A stretch of 64,000 nt of DNA from Vandiemenella viatica (GCA_031002005.1 CM061921.1:147965283-148029282), one strand, 5' to 3'. Positions 23,719-34,310 are shown, numbered from the stretch's first letter. The notes: a model not told the origin generated them from the letters alone. Program-made: numbers and translations.

Positions 23719-24612
23719 ATTTTTTTTTTTTTTTTGCTGTTATCGGTCTTTCGACTGACTTGATGCAATCCTCCATCCCTTCCTATCTTGTGCTAACCTC
23801 TTCATCTCTACATATCGCTTACAACCCACGCCATCAATTATCTGCTTCATATATTCTAATCTCTGTCTTCCTCTACAGTTCTTACCTTCGACTGTTCCCT
23901 CCACCAGCAAATTAACCAATATGACCTACCAGCCTATCTCTTCTTTCTGTAAGCTTCTTCCACAAACTTCTTTCCTCATCCATCATTTCCAAAACTCGTT
24001 CATTTCTTACTATGTCTGTCCAGTTAATTTTCAGCATTCTTTCGTAGCACCACATTTCAATTGCTTCAATTTTCCTACTTTCCGGTATTCCTAAAGTCCA
24101 TGTTTAGCTACCGTAAAGTGCTGTGCTCCACACATAGACTTTTTATTCCTAGAGCTCTTTTTTATGAAGGCTCTTTTTGCTAGTGCTATTCTGCTTTTAA
24201 CATCATTCCTGCTTCGGCCATCGGTTGTAATTTTGCTTCCAAAGTAACAGAATTCACTTACTTCTCCAATTGTATTCCATCCTATTTTTATATTTAATCT
24301 ACTAGTATTGGTATCATTGCTGCTACATTTCATCACTTTAGTCTTGCTTTGATTTATATTCAGTCCAAAATCTTCCTTCAGTATTTTTTTCATGCCATTC
24401 AGTAATTTCTCTATATCCTCAGCCCTTTCTGCTAAAAAGACGATGTCATCAGCAAATCGTAGCTTACTGATTTTTTCTAACTTAACACTTATGCCACATG
24501 GAAATTTTTCTTTATCTTTCTTTATTTCTTCCTCTACATACAAGTTGAATATTAAGGGGGATATACTACAACCTGGGCTCACACCCTTTTTAATTGATGC
24601 TTGCATAGCTAA
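23719..24612 (-). mobile_element. RTE-type LINE, 3' segment
   Basis: The minus-strand element ends in poly(A), seen as T at 23720-23736. Just inside lies the short C-terminal tail typical of RTE reverse transcriptases (the region reading RD, then ...VGCKRY-like, QDRKGW-like, in broken frames). Upstream is the main reverse transcriptase fragment. The segment at 25826-26945 and the one at 36158-36375 appear to be earlier parts of the same or a closely related copy. Confidence 0.8.
24091..24606 (-). pseudogene. RTE reverse transcriptase palm/thumb, partial
   Basis: The 171-codon frame has KKGVSPGCSISPLIFNLYVE (palm, QG-type motif), KLRFADDIVFLAE (FADD catalytic site), LNINQSKTKVM and FCYFGSKITTDGR. 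This order and the FADDIVFLA form are characteristic of RTE-clade elements. The frame breaks at about 24091 and the C-terminal tail continues in other frames to 23740. The enzyme copies LINE RNA at a nicked target. Confidence 0.85.
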
Positions 24613-25825
24613 TTATGAAACAACCAACAAACGGGAGGTATTGTTACGTCACAAATGAAAATGCACTGTTCTGAGCAAATAATGGATTTAATAATCTCAG
24701 TTGTTTGAATTACTTATTTACACTCATAAAATCCAGCGAACCTTGTTAACACGTTATATAAACTATTACAGTGAAGCACAAACTAGCGTCACGTGATATC
24801 TACGCGGTGCAGCAACCCGCCTCACTCGCTCGGCCAGCAAACAATAATGCGCTCAGCTGTTGCGGGCCAAAGATACGTTAGCGCTACAAGGAAGAAACTG
24901 CTCCCGGCGAGCGAGCGGTCAGTTTCCGGCATTGTTCGACCGTCGGCCGCGGACTATTTCATAATAATTACGCTTCATAAACTTCATAAACTTGTTTGCT
25001 AAGCATTTAAATGTGACGTAATTCATTTGCTTACCTTATAAAAGATGCTGGAAGTGTTGACACTCTTGTGTAATGCACATTTCACATCTTCTGAACATAT
25101 TTCGAGACACACGCTGCCCTAACTGACTTAATGATTTTTTGGGTGACTGTTCTAGTCGAAAAGCGATATCGTCAATTTTCTCCTCTGTGAGAATACGGTT
25201 GACCGACAGTCTCTTTTTGTTAAAAATGAACCCGTTTCTCTTACTTTTTTAACCAGACGCAGAATTGTTGATTTAGCTGGCAGTAAAGCGCCAGGAAATT
25301 CGCGACGAAATTTACTGCGACACTTTTTAAACGACTTCTTCTTCACATATATATCGTAGAGAAATATTCTTTGTTGCAAACTGTAACGTACCATAATTTT
25401 ACTCACACTCAAACACGGTGCAGATTAATAAGAGTATGAAGCCCCAAACCAGCCAAACCGCAAAGAAACGTTTATTCACAACACTGATTAATAAGAGACT
25501 GAAGTCACAAACTATCTACAATGCAAAGAAACCGTTCTTAACAATGTAAGGGTCACTGCACTGCACTGTTGGGGCAGCGGAGGTGTTAAACAGTGCGGTG
25601 ATTCACGGTGCCGTGTGGCGGAAACTGCTGGCTAGACTGACCGAGCAAGTTGCCGACGGCAACAGACTGGGAGGGTAGCGTTTTCCGGCGAACGCCCTGT
25701 ACAATACAAAATTTTTCGACTATAAACTAAAGCTGCACTGATCACAATACAAACTACTAATCTGCGGAAACCCTGAAATTATATACAACAGGTTACAGAC
25801 ATTTATAGAAATATTTAAGATCTCT
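24613..25825 (-). mobile_element. Mariner-superfamily remnant inside the RTE region
   Basis: This block separates two pieces of RTE sequence. It carries a transposase N-terminus on the minus strand (25412-25152), and its right side ends in GCGAACGCCCTGTA (25693-25706), which reads as a TACAGGGCGTTCGC terminus of a mariner-type element. No matching left terminus is visible, so the left boundary is inferred from where RTE sequence resumes. Confidence 0.5.
25095..25412 (-). pseudogene. Transposase N-terminal helix-turn-helix remnant
   Basis: The translation VRYSLQQRIFLYDIYVKKKS, then PAKSTILRLVKKVRETGSF, is the first helix-turn-helix domain of an insect mariner-superfamily transposase, related in pattern to the one at 61880-62118. 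After a break, LTEEKIDDIAFRLEQSPKKS continues into the second helix-turn-helix. The DDE catalytic domain is absent. Confidence 0.65.
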
Positions 25826-26945
25826 GTCTCACACCCTTTTCAGTTGATTCATGTCTCTCATAATTCTCTACTTTTATTTTAGGCATTTGATTCATGTATG
25901 GTTTATAAAGTATTCTTAGAACTAACTTCTTTAAAATTTTGAACATCTTGCCCTACCTAACATTATCAAAAGCTTTTTCTAAATCAACAAAAGCAATAAA
26001 GGTATATTTGTTTTGCTTTATCCGCCCTTCAAGTATTAATCTTAAGCCCAGAACTGCTTTTCTCGAAACGCAATTTTTCCTAAACACATATTGATCTTCA
26101 CCTACTATCTCTTCTACTACCCTCTCCATGCTTCTTTATATGATTCTGATCAGTAGTTTTGAAGCATGTGATGTTAGACTTATCGTGCGATAATTCGCAC
26201 ATTTGTCGGCTTGTGTTTCCTTCGGAAGGGTAAAAATGATACTTTTAATAAAATCAGTTGGAATTTCTCATGTTTTATAACTTTATAATATCAGGTTGAA
26301 GGATTTTTTGATACATTCTTCACCTGGGCACAAATTCTGCAAGAATCTAATCAATTCAAGCTGCATAAGATGATGTCAAATCATCTAAAGCTCTATCAAA
26401 TTCAATCCTCAAAACAGAATCTGACAAGTCATCAATGTTGACATAGCCTTCCTTTTCCATCACGCTGTTGTTCAAGTCATCCTCATCGAATAGTTTCTCA
26501 ATGAAAGCGTTCCATCGGTTAGCTCTATCGTCTGAGTTTAAAAAATGTTTCCCATCGGCAGCTTTAATGTTTACATATCTTTTCTTCATTTCTCCAAAAT
26601 TTTGTTTGTTCTTTCTATATGCCACATCTACTTTACCTATGACCATTCCTTTTCTACTTCTTCACACTTTTTCTTGCAGCCATTTTTCACTTTTTTTTGC
26701 ATTTCTTGTTTATCTGATTTCTAAATTGTCTGTATTGCTCTCTTCCTTCTTCATCCAGAGCATTTTTGTGCCTTCTTCTCTGATCCATCAGCTCCAAAAT
26801 TTCTTCTGTGATACAAGGTTATAGGGTGGCTTGTTCCTTAAAGCCTAATGTTTCTTTACCAGCTTTCATTATTTCGGTCTTTAATGCATTCCGTTCTTCC
26901 TCTGTTGAGCCCCTTTCAGGGTTGCTTCTTAGACCTAAGTCTACC
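25826..26945 (-). pseudogene. RTE-type LINE, linker and early reverse transcriptase
   Basis: Minus-strand translation in shifting frames gives DLGLRSNPERGSTEEERNAL, KETLGFKE, a VAYRKNKQNFGEMKKRYVNI segment (26646-26356), then IAFVDLEKAFDNVR (first catalytic Asp region, about 26015) and ENYERHESTEKGVRQ at the lower end. These are RTE linker and palm motifs in order. The upstream edge abuts the LTR element at the ATCT duplication, and the endonuclease end is found at 36158. Confidence 0.8.
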
Positions 26946-26949
26946 ATCT
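26946..26949 (+). repeat. Target site duplication, left copy (ATCT)
   Basis: ATCT flanks the LTR element here and at 36154-36157. Removing the element and one copy puts the two RTE pieces in one uninterrupted reading frame (KFAE-M-VDLG), which supports a 4-bp duplication. Confidence 0.75.
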
Positions 26950-27289
26950 TGTGGGGCTTGTCGTATATTGATGGACTGATTATAATTATAAATAACTCAG
27001 TTCTTTCGACACAAACTTATATGGTTTATTTTATATTATTTGAATCTACTAGGGATTACAATGAAATTGGTTTCTCTCAGAAGATGCAGGTTCGTTTTTT
27101 CGCAATGATTATCTAGAGTATTCAATCTACTCATCTACGCTGATAACTAACATCTCTTGAGTCCTTATTTCCATAGCAACTTATATCTTATCGCCTTTTC
27201 TCTCTAAGAGTATATATATTATTAATTTCTATCTACTCTCAGAAATCAAAAATATAATTTTCTTATGAAAATATTTCTGTTCTACCATA
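26950..27289 (-). repeat. LTR, 3' copy of a minus-strand LTR retrotransposon
   Basis: The 340-base sequence matches 35855-36153 in the same orientation. Shared blocks include CTACTAGGGATTACAATG, GGTTTCTCTCAGAAGATGCA, CCTTATTTCCATAGCAACTT and GAAAATATTTCTGTTCT. On the element strand the terminus reads TATGGTAGAAC...CCCCACA. This copy has about 50 extra bases near 26990-27035 that the other lacks. Confidence 0.85.
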
Positions 27290-27301
27290 TGCCTCCTCTA
27301 G
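27290..27301 (-). other. Polypurine tract
   Basis: On the element strand TAGAGGAGGCA lies immediately before the 3' LTR. In LTR elements such a tract primes plus-strand DNA synthesis. Position and composition are as expected. Confidence 0.65.
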
Positions 27302-27890
27302 TTTACCATGACTTTACTTAAAAGTACATCGGTAAACTTAAGTAACCTTGGATCTCGATCTACTGAGATCCCCATTTCTCTTATTCCTAGTAGAATTTTT
27401 TACAAAACTTTTTACAACACATTCTCTTCTTAATACTAACAACATAATGAAATGAACTAAAAAACATGTCCGTAAATTCACACAAATGCAAGTCCTGTCA
27501 CGGTAGTGTCTTGAAATATCTCATAATGCAAACATACATACATACAGCAATGAACAAAATTCTAGCTTAACATCACATTACTATGACATCATAGTAAAAT
27601 GTAGCAGACCACAATCTTTCAAAGTCAAAGCTACACTTTCTGGTCTAAGTAACAACAGATTAGATACCTGGAAGCAGTTACTTGCAAGGGAAAAAAAAGG
27701 GTACCTGAACCTAAAAATTATTATAGTTTTAAATTCTTCATTCCCTGGTGTCAGAAAGGTTCTCTCAGAATAAATATTCGGAATGATATTTGACATTCTC
27801 TTTAACAATAAACATTAAAAATATTACTTGATGGAAATAGTCACTAGTAAAAGGTAGCTAGACCTTGAAAATTATTTTTATAGCAGTAAA
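27302..27890 (-). other. LTR element 3' non-coding region
   Basis: This AT-rich sequence lies between the integrase stop (27891-27893) and the polypurine tract. No env-like frame is visible. Confidence 0.55.
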
Positions 27891-28110
27891 CTATTGGACA
27901 TGCCTCGCTTCCTTAAAAGGTTTAAGTGCAGTCACATGATAGTTGCCTTTCAATGTCTTGCTACCAGGGACAATTAAGATATATAAGTTGAAATTAGTCC
28001 TATTAAAAATTTCATATACTCTTTCATACAAAAAAAGTTTTTGTTTTTTGTCAACAGCAGAGGATTTAAAGTGTGTCTGTACTAAAATTAACTGACCAAC
28101 ATATCATACA
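27891..28110 (-). pseudogene. Integrase C-terminal end (Ty3-like)
   Basis: Minus-strand translation shows LILVQTHFKSSAVDKKQKLF, then LYERVYEIF, NLYILIVPGSKTLKGNYHV and TALKPF, ending at a stop (27891-27893). The pattern (L-V-THxxSSAxDKK, the short beta-strand GPYRV-like part, YxVxxLKPF) is the C-terminal beta-barrel of Ty3/gypsy integrases. The zinc-binding and DDE core domains are not present upstream, where the frame instead meets unassigned sequence. Confidence 0.6.
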
Positions 28111-28588
28111 CCATAGGTCTAATATTACTTTGTCTTTTAAACTTGACTTTTTTCCTCTTCACGTAATGCGTTAGTGAGGAAATCATTGTTTTCTTTCTCA
28201 CTTTTTTCCTTCTCAGGAAGTCATTTCGTGGTTCTTTATACAATGCTTCTTTATTACTAAGCAGTTTCTGCTGTGCCAATTTTTGCCTGCATCTGTTTCA
28301 CATCATGTGGTGGTAATGTGCATTTAACTACATTCACCTTAGACCCATTATCAGTTAGTTTTACCGCTGTCACTCCTATGTGTGAAAATATAGGGGTGGT
28401 ATTTGGTTTTTGTATTTCGCCAACATCCATTTTACTGTCATGAGTAGGCATGGTGGTCAAAAGTGGTTCACATCCCTCTAGAAAAACTTACAAATTTTCA
28501 CTTGTTTTATTATCATTACACTTATTGACAATCTCCTGGAATAATTCAACGAGATCATTGTTGGATAATTCAGAAGGATCATTTTCTG
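28111..28588 (-). pseudogene. LTR element coding remnant, unassigned
   Basis: The minus strand gives a mostly open but stop-broken frame, including ENDPSELSNNDLVELFQEI near 28580, MPTHDSKMDVGEIQKP near 28455 and a K-rich stretch. It continues the frame seen at 34102-34270 once the LINE is removed. I do not recognise a domain; by position it is gag-pol of the LTR element. Confidence 0.45.
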
Positions 28589-28593
28589 GTATT
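28589..28593 (+). repeat. Target site duplication, CR1-B LINE (GTATT), left copy
   Basis: GTATT flanks the LINE here and at 34097-34101. A five-base match alone is weak; it is supported because the LTR element's frame continues across the empty site. Confidence 0.5.
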
Positions 28594-28607
28594 ACTATTA
28601 CTATTAC

Positions 28608-28825
28608 TCTGCGAGTCACTAAAAGTGTGTGGCAGAGGGTGAATTGCACCTATCCGAAAGGGTAATAGTTTGGAAGGGTTATACGGGATATGGCAGGAGG
28701 AGCCCATGGGCTATTGTGAGGAACCAACCCAGCATTCGCGTGGAGTGATCTCGCAAAACCAAGGAAAACCCTGATTAGGATGACCGGAGAGCTTTATCGA
28801 AAGCTACTCCTGTCAGATTTTATGT
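28608..28825 (-). other. CR1-B 3' UTR
   Basis: The 3' UTR is shared by the copies at 21790-21960, 32890-33120 and 49956-50195: CACTAAAAGTGTGTGGCAGA, the CCATGGGCTATTGTGAGGAA block, and a 60-base segment also present in the SINE-A body (see findings). It ends in the hexamer repeat. Confidence 0.8.
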
Positions 28826-30533
28826 TTAGTCGCCCAGTAAATCCTTTCTATTCCATTCCCTAATCGCTCGTGGAAAAAATGAATACAGAAAAGAATCGGT
28901 TCTGGCCCTGATTTCTCTTATCTTATTTTCGCGGTCATTCCGAGATACGAATGTTACTGGTAGCAATATTTCTTTGCTGTCATTCTGAAATATGTTAGTC
29001 GTGAATTTTTCAATTAGCTTCAGTCGAGAGCAACGCCTTCGGTGTTCTAGGTCTTCCCAACCTAACTCCTTCAACATCGCACTTACGCTTTCCCTCCAAC
29101 TATATATACCTGTCACGAATCGGGCGGCCCTTCTCTGGACCCTCAATAATGCCTCCATTAACCCCTTTTGATGGGGACCCCATACAGAACAACAATATTC
29201 CAAGTGAGGAAGCACTAGTGACTTATATGCAATCGATTTAACTTCCGGAGTGCATTGTTTTAAATTACGACCTAGAAATCAGAGCACACGATTTGCTTTC
29301 AAAATTACATTCTCGATATGTTCATTCCACGACAAATTATTACAAATTGTTACCCCTAGGTATTTAGCGGAATCTACAGTTCTAAGGACAGTACCATTAA
29401 TTGTATATTCAGAGCTAAATGGTGTCACCTTTTTACTTATACGCATGACTTGGCACTTTTTAGCGTTTAACTCCAACTGCCAGTCTTGACACCACGCAAT
29501 TATTTTCATAATATCGTCTTGTAACAAAGAGCTGTCTTCCTGGGTTTTGATTTCACGATAAATAATAGCATCATCGGCAAATAATATTTTCATCCCCCTT
29601 ATTATGTCACACAAATCATTAATGTATATGAGAAACAACAGAGGCCCTATCACGCTTACCTGGGGAACCCCGGATCTCACCTCGGTAAATGATGAACTCT
29701 TATCGTCGAGAACTACACACTGTGTTCTTCCCTTCAGAAATTCTGCAACCCAGTCGCATATTTGTCTAGATATGCCGTAGCCACGAAGTTTCCTAAGTAA
29801 CCTACTGTGAGGTACAGTGTCGAAAGCTTTTTTAAAATCTAGAAGAACTATATCAACCTGGGATTGCCCATCTATAATACGGCACAAGTCGTGAACTAAA
29901 AGCGCAAGTTGTCTTTCGCAGCTTCGGCCTTTTCTGAATCCATGTTGATTTGGGTTTAAAAGCTCATCTTCACCGCATGACATTTGAATAGATGATATGT
30001 TCTAAAATCCTACAAAATATTGATGTTAACGAGATCGGTCTATAATTTTGAGGATCATTAACATTCCCATTTTTAAACACTGGGCTTACGAAGGCGGTCT
30101 TCCATTCGGCTGGTATTTTTACTTGATCCAAGGAGGCGGTATATAATTTCATCAAATACGGTGCAATTTCCTTTGCGGACCTGGAGTAGAATCTTGTAGG
30201 AATACCGTCTGGTCCCGGAGCCTTATTGGTTTTTACATTCATATGCAGTTTAGTTATTCCCTCGACATCAAGAACGAGATCATTCATAATTTTGTTGGTA
30301 CGATTGGCAAATGTCGGAATCTCCTCTGAGTTTTCTGTCGTGAAAGCCTTTTTAAATATATTATTCAGGATTTCTGCTTTCTCTACGCTCTCCTTAATCA
30401 GTGAAGGCATAACCTTACGAGAGCCTCTTAGTAATTTGACATACGACCAGAACTTTTTTGGATCAGTAATCAGCTCTTCGGAAAAATTCCTGGCTTGGAA
30501 TTCTTTAAACGCATCACGCATTGCCTTACGCAC
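28826..30533 (-). pseudogene. CR1-B ORF2 reverse transcriptase, three frames
   Basis: Fragments at 30533-29970, 29983-29279 and 29215-28826 give a complete reverse transcriptase in order. The first has TNKAPGPDGIPTRFY, VFKNGNVNDPQNYRPISLTS and ILEHII. The second has NQHGFRKGRSCERQL, LLDFKKAFDTVPH (first Asp), SGVPQ.SVIGPLLFLIYIND, KILFADDAIIY (FADD site) and KYLGVTICNNLSWNEHI. The third has LPHLEYCCSVWGPHQKG and RRAARFVTGIY, then NRKDLLGD at the end. Frame changes near 29975 and 29250 break it. Confidence 0.88.
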
Positions 30534-30564
30534 TTCCGCTTGTAACTGGATTAATTTAGCACGA

Positions 30565-31545
30565 TTAGGACGAGTCCCCCGATTTCCTTACCATGGCATG
30601 TAAACGCATTTGCTTCCTGAGCAATCGCTTCACTTCCCTATTGAACCACGGAGTGTTCTTACTTACCTTAATAAGCTTCTTAGGAACAAATTGATTTAAA
30701 CCATTCCATATTATTTCTTTTAAATTAAACCAAAGTTCCTCAACATTTGTATTTAGCGTGTACGTTTCAAAATTTTTCGCAAAGTGATCAACCATACCCA
30801 CATCGTTTGCCTTATCGAAGCAATATACGAGTTTGTCTTTGTCATCCTTCAAATTCATACTAGATTTTAAAGTTACCACTTTAAAGTGATCACTTATACC
30901 GTCTTCTACACAAACTGTATCTACAATATCAGGATTGCTTATAAGAAAATGATCCAAAATAGACGAGGAATCTTTATCGCACCGCGTTGGTTCTTGAACC
31001 ATCTGTTCAAGAGATCTTTCTGCAAATACTTCTAGGAACGTATCGGTTATTAACCTATCTCTTCCGCCCAACCTGTAAGTGCATGTGTCCCAATTAACCG
31101 ACGGTAGGTTAAAATCACCACCCTCGATCAATATATGTCCTTTAAATTTCTTATAAATTTTATTAAGTGACTCTCTGAAGTATTCCGCGTTAGCCAATTC
31201 AGAATCCGGAGGTCGATAAAATGACCCGATTATGAACTTTAAATTTTTACCAATTTTTACCTTGACCCATAACAACTCGCAAAAATTTTCAGTTTCGGTT
31301 CCGACAGAACAATTAACGGTTTTGTTAACGGCCACGAACACAACCCCGCCCATTGAGACAACTCTGTCTTTCCGAAAAACACTGAAATGAGAGCCAAATA
31401 CTTCGCTAGATTCTACCTCTGGCGTCAACCAGCTCTCAGTTCCTAGTATTATATCGACATCATTAGTCGCCACTGCGGCATGGAAATCGGCATTCTTTCC
31501 CTCTAATACTCCGACAATTTAGGACCATTACCCTTAGCTGCTTTG
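30565..31545 (-). pseudogene. CR1-B ORF2 AP endonuclease
   Basis: The endonuclease opens LRVMVLNCRSIR at about 31530, shifts frame near 31500, and runs on to 30565. Visible catalytic motifs are LGTESWLTPE (Glu), GSFYRPPDSE, EGGDFNLPSVNW (Asp and Asn), SSSILDHFLIS (Asp) and ISDHFKVV (SDH, catalytic His). All major AP-endonuclease residues seem present. It makes the nick that primes reverse transcription. The join to the reverse transcriptase needs one more frame change near 30550. Confidence 0.87.
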
Positions 31546-31784
31546 TATTATTTGTGGAGTCTCAATTCTTTTTTTCATATTCACATTCTGACGGGAAATG
31601 GGTTAAGTATTTGGGCTGCGACATTCAATTTATTCGCACCATCACTACCAGAACCAAGATCTAAGTTATCGGCACCTCCTCTTCGACGAACTGAAGGATA
31701 CTATTACGGGGTTCCTAAAAAATAATTTACATCAAGACGGTTCCATATTTTAGCAGCCACCATGTTCACCATTCTCGGTGTGCA

Positions 31785-32382
31785 GTGGTTGCCCTACCTG
31801 TCAAATGCGTCCCAGCTGGCAGCTATCATCGGTCGAAGGTCAACGAAGCCCCAGTTGTTTCTGCGACACAGCTCCTGCAAACTACAATTCAAATTAAAAA
31901 TATTCCACCATACGGCCTTCCCACAATCGATGTGCGGCACGACACTACAAATGGAGAACTGCAACGATACCGAATTATCGCTTGCGTCTTCATACGCCTT
32001 CTTGCCCAATTTGTCCATAGATTTCACTATATCTGCAACAGAAACACGACACGAGTCATTAGTACCGACGTGCAGCAGCTACTCTTAAACTGACGGCAAT
32101 TCGATTCTCTGGTTGCTTTCGGAATGGCCTCCATGACACGTGGTACGGTTGCTCCTGGAAGACAAACAGAATGCACGTTAGAATGAGGGTCTGCACCGTT
32201 CTTCGTGGCTAGTTCTCGAAGCGGTTTCTCCAAACGTCGGACGTTGGAGCTGCCAATGACCAGTAAACCTTTTCCTGGCATCTCTAGGGGTCTGCGAACA
32301 AATCTTCTCTGCTGCTCTTCTGGGCCATCCACACTTGAATCTTCGGCCTCCTGCAACACGGAAAACACATTCCTTAATGACA
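31785..32382 (-). pseudogene. CR1-B ORF1, SGNH-hydrolase (esterase) domain
   Basis: Minus-strand translation carries the four SGNH blocks. KGLLVIGSSNVRRLEKP is block I, where the usual GDS Ser is in GSSN. CLPGAT carries the block II Gly. HVGTND is block III, with the Asn. A R.G.HCTPRM stretch after ASWDAFDR is block V, with the catalytic His. Such esterase-like domains are known in ORF1 of CR1-group LINEs. A frame change lies near 32080 and a stop replaces the Asp position of block V. The preceding N-terminal part is separated by the 0.7-kb inverted insertion. Confidence 0.75.
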
Positions 32383-32387
32383 AGATA
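32383..32387 (+). repeat. Target site duplication of the inverted CR1-B insert (AGATA)
   Basis: AGATA occurs here and at 33121-33125, on either side of the inverted CR1-B fragment. Confidence 0.5.
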
Positions 32388-33120
32388 ACATTAATGACAA
32401 TGAGCATGTCGATAATGTAATTGGGAAAGCAAATCGTATGCTTCGATTTCTAGGTCGTAATTTAACACAATGAACTCCGGACGTTAAATCGATTGCATAC
32501 AAGTAACTAGTGCGGCCTCACTTAGAATATTGTGGCTCTGTATGGGGTCGCCATCAAAAGGGATTAATGGAGGCATTAGAGATGGTCCAAAGAAGAGACG
32601 CGCGATTCGTGATAGGTATATATAGTTGGAGGGAAAGCGTAAGTGCGATATTGAAGGAGTTAGGTTCGGAAGACCTGGAACACCGAAGGCGTTGCTCTCG
32701 ACAGAAGCTAATTGAAAAATTCTCGACTGGCGTATTTCGGAATGACAATAACAGATATTGCTACCAGCAACATTCATATCCCGGAATGACCACGAAAATA
32801 AGAGAAATCAGGGCCAGAACCGATTCATTTCTGTACTCATTTTTTCCACGAGCGATTAGGGAGTGGAATAGAAAGGATTTACAGGGCGACTAAACATAAA
32901 ATCCGACAGGAGTAGCTTTCGATAAAGTACTCCGGCCATCCTGATCTAGGGCTTTCCATGGTTTTCCCAGATCGCTCCATGTAAATGCTGGGATGGTTCC
33001 TAACAATAGCCCATGGGCGTCTCCTGCCATATCCCTTCCAAACCCTTACCTTCCCGGAGAGGTGCAATGCACCCTCTGCCACACACTTTTAGTGAATCTC
33101 TGAGTAATAGTAACAGTAAT
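32388..33120 (+). mobile_element. CR1-B LINE 3' fragment (copy 3), inserted into CR1-B ORF1
   Basis: This plus-strand copy holds the thumb region (GKANRMLRFLGRN, RPHLEYCGSVWGRHQKGLME, IREIRARTDSFLYSFFPRA and NRKDLQGD), the full 3' UTR and an (AGTAAT)n tail ending at 33120. It lies in opposite orientation inside ORF1 of the larger copy of the same family, so the two 3' ends form an inverted pair. A 127-codon frame (32510-32893) is nearly intact. Confidence 0.88.
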
Positions 33121-33125
33121 AGATA

Positions 33126-33376
33126 TCATTTTCCCGTTCGGCTAACTGGGAATTTCGACGCCTTTCCCCGATCCACACGGTGCCAGACGGTTTCAGCAAC
33201 AGGTAATTGAAAATCCCGACTTGCCGGTTCTGCTACCGTTGGCTGCAAAATTTCATTCAATGCACTGCCGCTCCTCGTCTAGGATGCTCCATACCTGTGC
33301 TTGAAGAGATGCTATAGTAGAAAGGATCTCCTCGACAGCCAGACGCCTACTGTAACACATTGCACAAGCCATGTCC
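33126..33376 (-). pseudogene. CR1-B ORF1 N-terminal part
   Basis: ORF1 starts at the ATG at 33376: MACAMCYSRRLAVEEILST then LQAQVWSILDEERQ. It opens with a CxxC pair and a short helical stretch and stops or shifts near 33253. Sequence continues to the insertion point at 33125. I chose this ATG because it lies just downstream of the tandem 5' monomers. In CR1-type LINEs this region precedes the esterase domain. Confidence 0.6.
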
Positions 33377-33452
33377 CTTGAAACAGCAAAAAAACAGAAT
33401 AAATATATCAAATGACAAAAAACGGAGATTGCTGCTAACGGCTGCTGAATCA

Positions 33453-34096
33453 CTACCTACACAGAAAATTCAAAGATAAAGACAAAAGCTAACTAGCACA
33501 CTTTAAATCAAACACAAAAGTTGGCGACTGCGGCTAACGGCAGCTGTAGTTCGACTGGAGACTCACTACCTAAACAGAAAATTCAAAGATAAAGACAAAA
33601 GCTAACTAGGACACTTTAAATCAAACACAAAAGTCGGTGACTGCGGCTAACGGCAGATCACTACCTAAACAGGAAATATTCAAAGATAACGACAAAAACT
33701 AGTACACTTCAAATCACACACAAAAGTCAGCTAGTGCTGCTAAGGCTGCGGAAGCTCAACTGACTGGATCACTACCTAAACAGGAAATATTCAAAGATAA
33801 AGCCAAAAACTAGCACAATTCAAATCACACACAAAAGTCGGCTGCTGCTGTTACGGCTGCTAAGCACAACTAACTGGATCTCTACCTAAACAGGAAATGT
33901 TCAAAGATATCGAAAAAAACTGGCACAATTCAAATCACACACAAAAGTCAGCTACTGCTGCTACGGCTGTTAAGCTCAACTGACGGTATCACTACCTAAA
34001 CAGGAAATATTCAAAGATAACGACAAAAACTAGCACAATTCAAATCACACACAAAAGTCAGCTACTGCTAGGGCTGCGGAAGCTCAACTGTAGCTA
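33453..34096 (-). repeat. CR1-B 5' tandem monomers, six units of about 110 bp
   Basis: Units begin CACTACCTAAACAGGAAATA or close variants at 33451, 33564, 33659, 33770, 33880 and 33990 (periods 111-113, 95, 111, 110, 110). Each has a TTCAAAGATAA block, a CACACAAAAGTCAGCTACTG block and a short GCTGCT-rich end. They lie directly upstream of ORF1 on the element strand, where 5' UTR promoter monomers sit in some LINEs. Confidence 0.85.
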
Positions 34097-34101
34097 GTAT
34101 T

Positions 34102-34300
34102 GGTCGCTAAAGACGTAGTTGTATTATACGTACTAACTGGTAGTGGAAAATAGAGTCCTTAGTATCAACTATAATTTGCATTGGTTTGCTATCTCGTAAT
34201 GGTCCTTCAAACTTAGATATTATTCTCGTATCAAAAACATCAAAATAAACAGTTAAATACATGGTGCAAGTCAACAACTTTAAACACGCTTAGCCCAGTA
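34102..34300 (-). pseudogene. LTR element coding, 5' side of the LINE insertion
   Basis: The frame contains VYFDVFDTRIISKFEGPL then MQIIVDTKDSIFHYQLV. It continues past the LINE insertion into 28588. The region follows gag, and IIVDTKDS could be a decayed aspartic-protease active site (normally DTGA/S), but that is a guess. Confidence 0.4.
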
Positions 34301-34310
34301 CTTCGCAACC

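Larger units (their letters stand above)
28594..34096 (-). mobile_element. CR1-B LINE, near full length, inserted in the LTR element
   Basis: This minus-strand LINE is about 4.8 kb without its own insertion. In order it has tandem 5' monomers (33453-34096), ORF1 with an SGNH-hydrolase domain, ORF2 with AP endonuclease and reverse transcriptase, a 3' UTR and a terminal (ATTACT)n repeat at 28590-28607. ORF1 is split by an inverted CR1-B fragment (32388-33120). The architecture is that of the CR1/L2 group. ORF2 has only a few frameshifts, so the copy is not very old. Confidence 0.88.

Noticed and set aside
33453..34096. CRISPR array
   Set aside because: Units are fully repeated at about 110 bases with no short repeat/variable spacer pattern, and the context is a LINE 5' end in a eukaryote.
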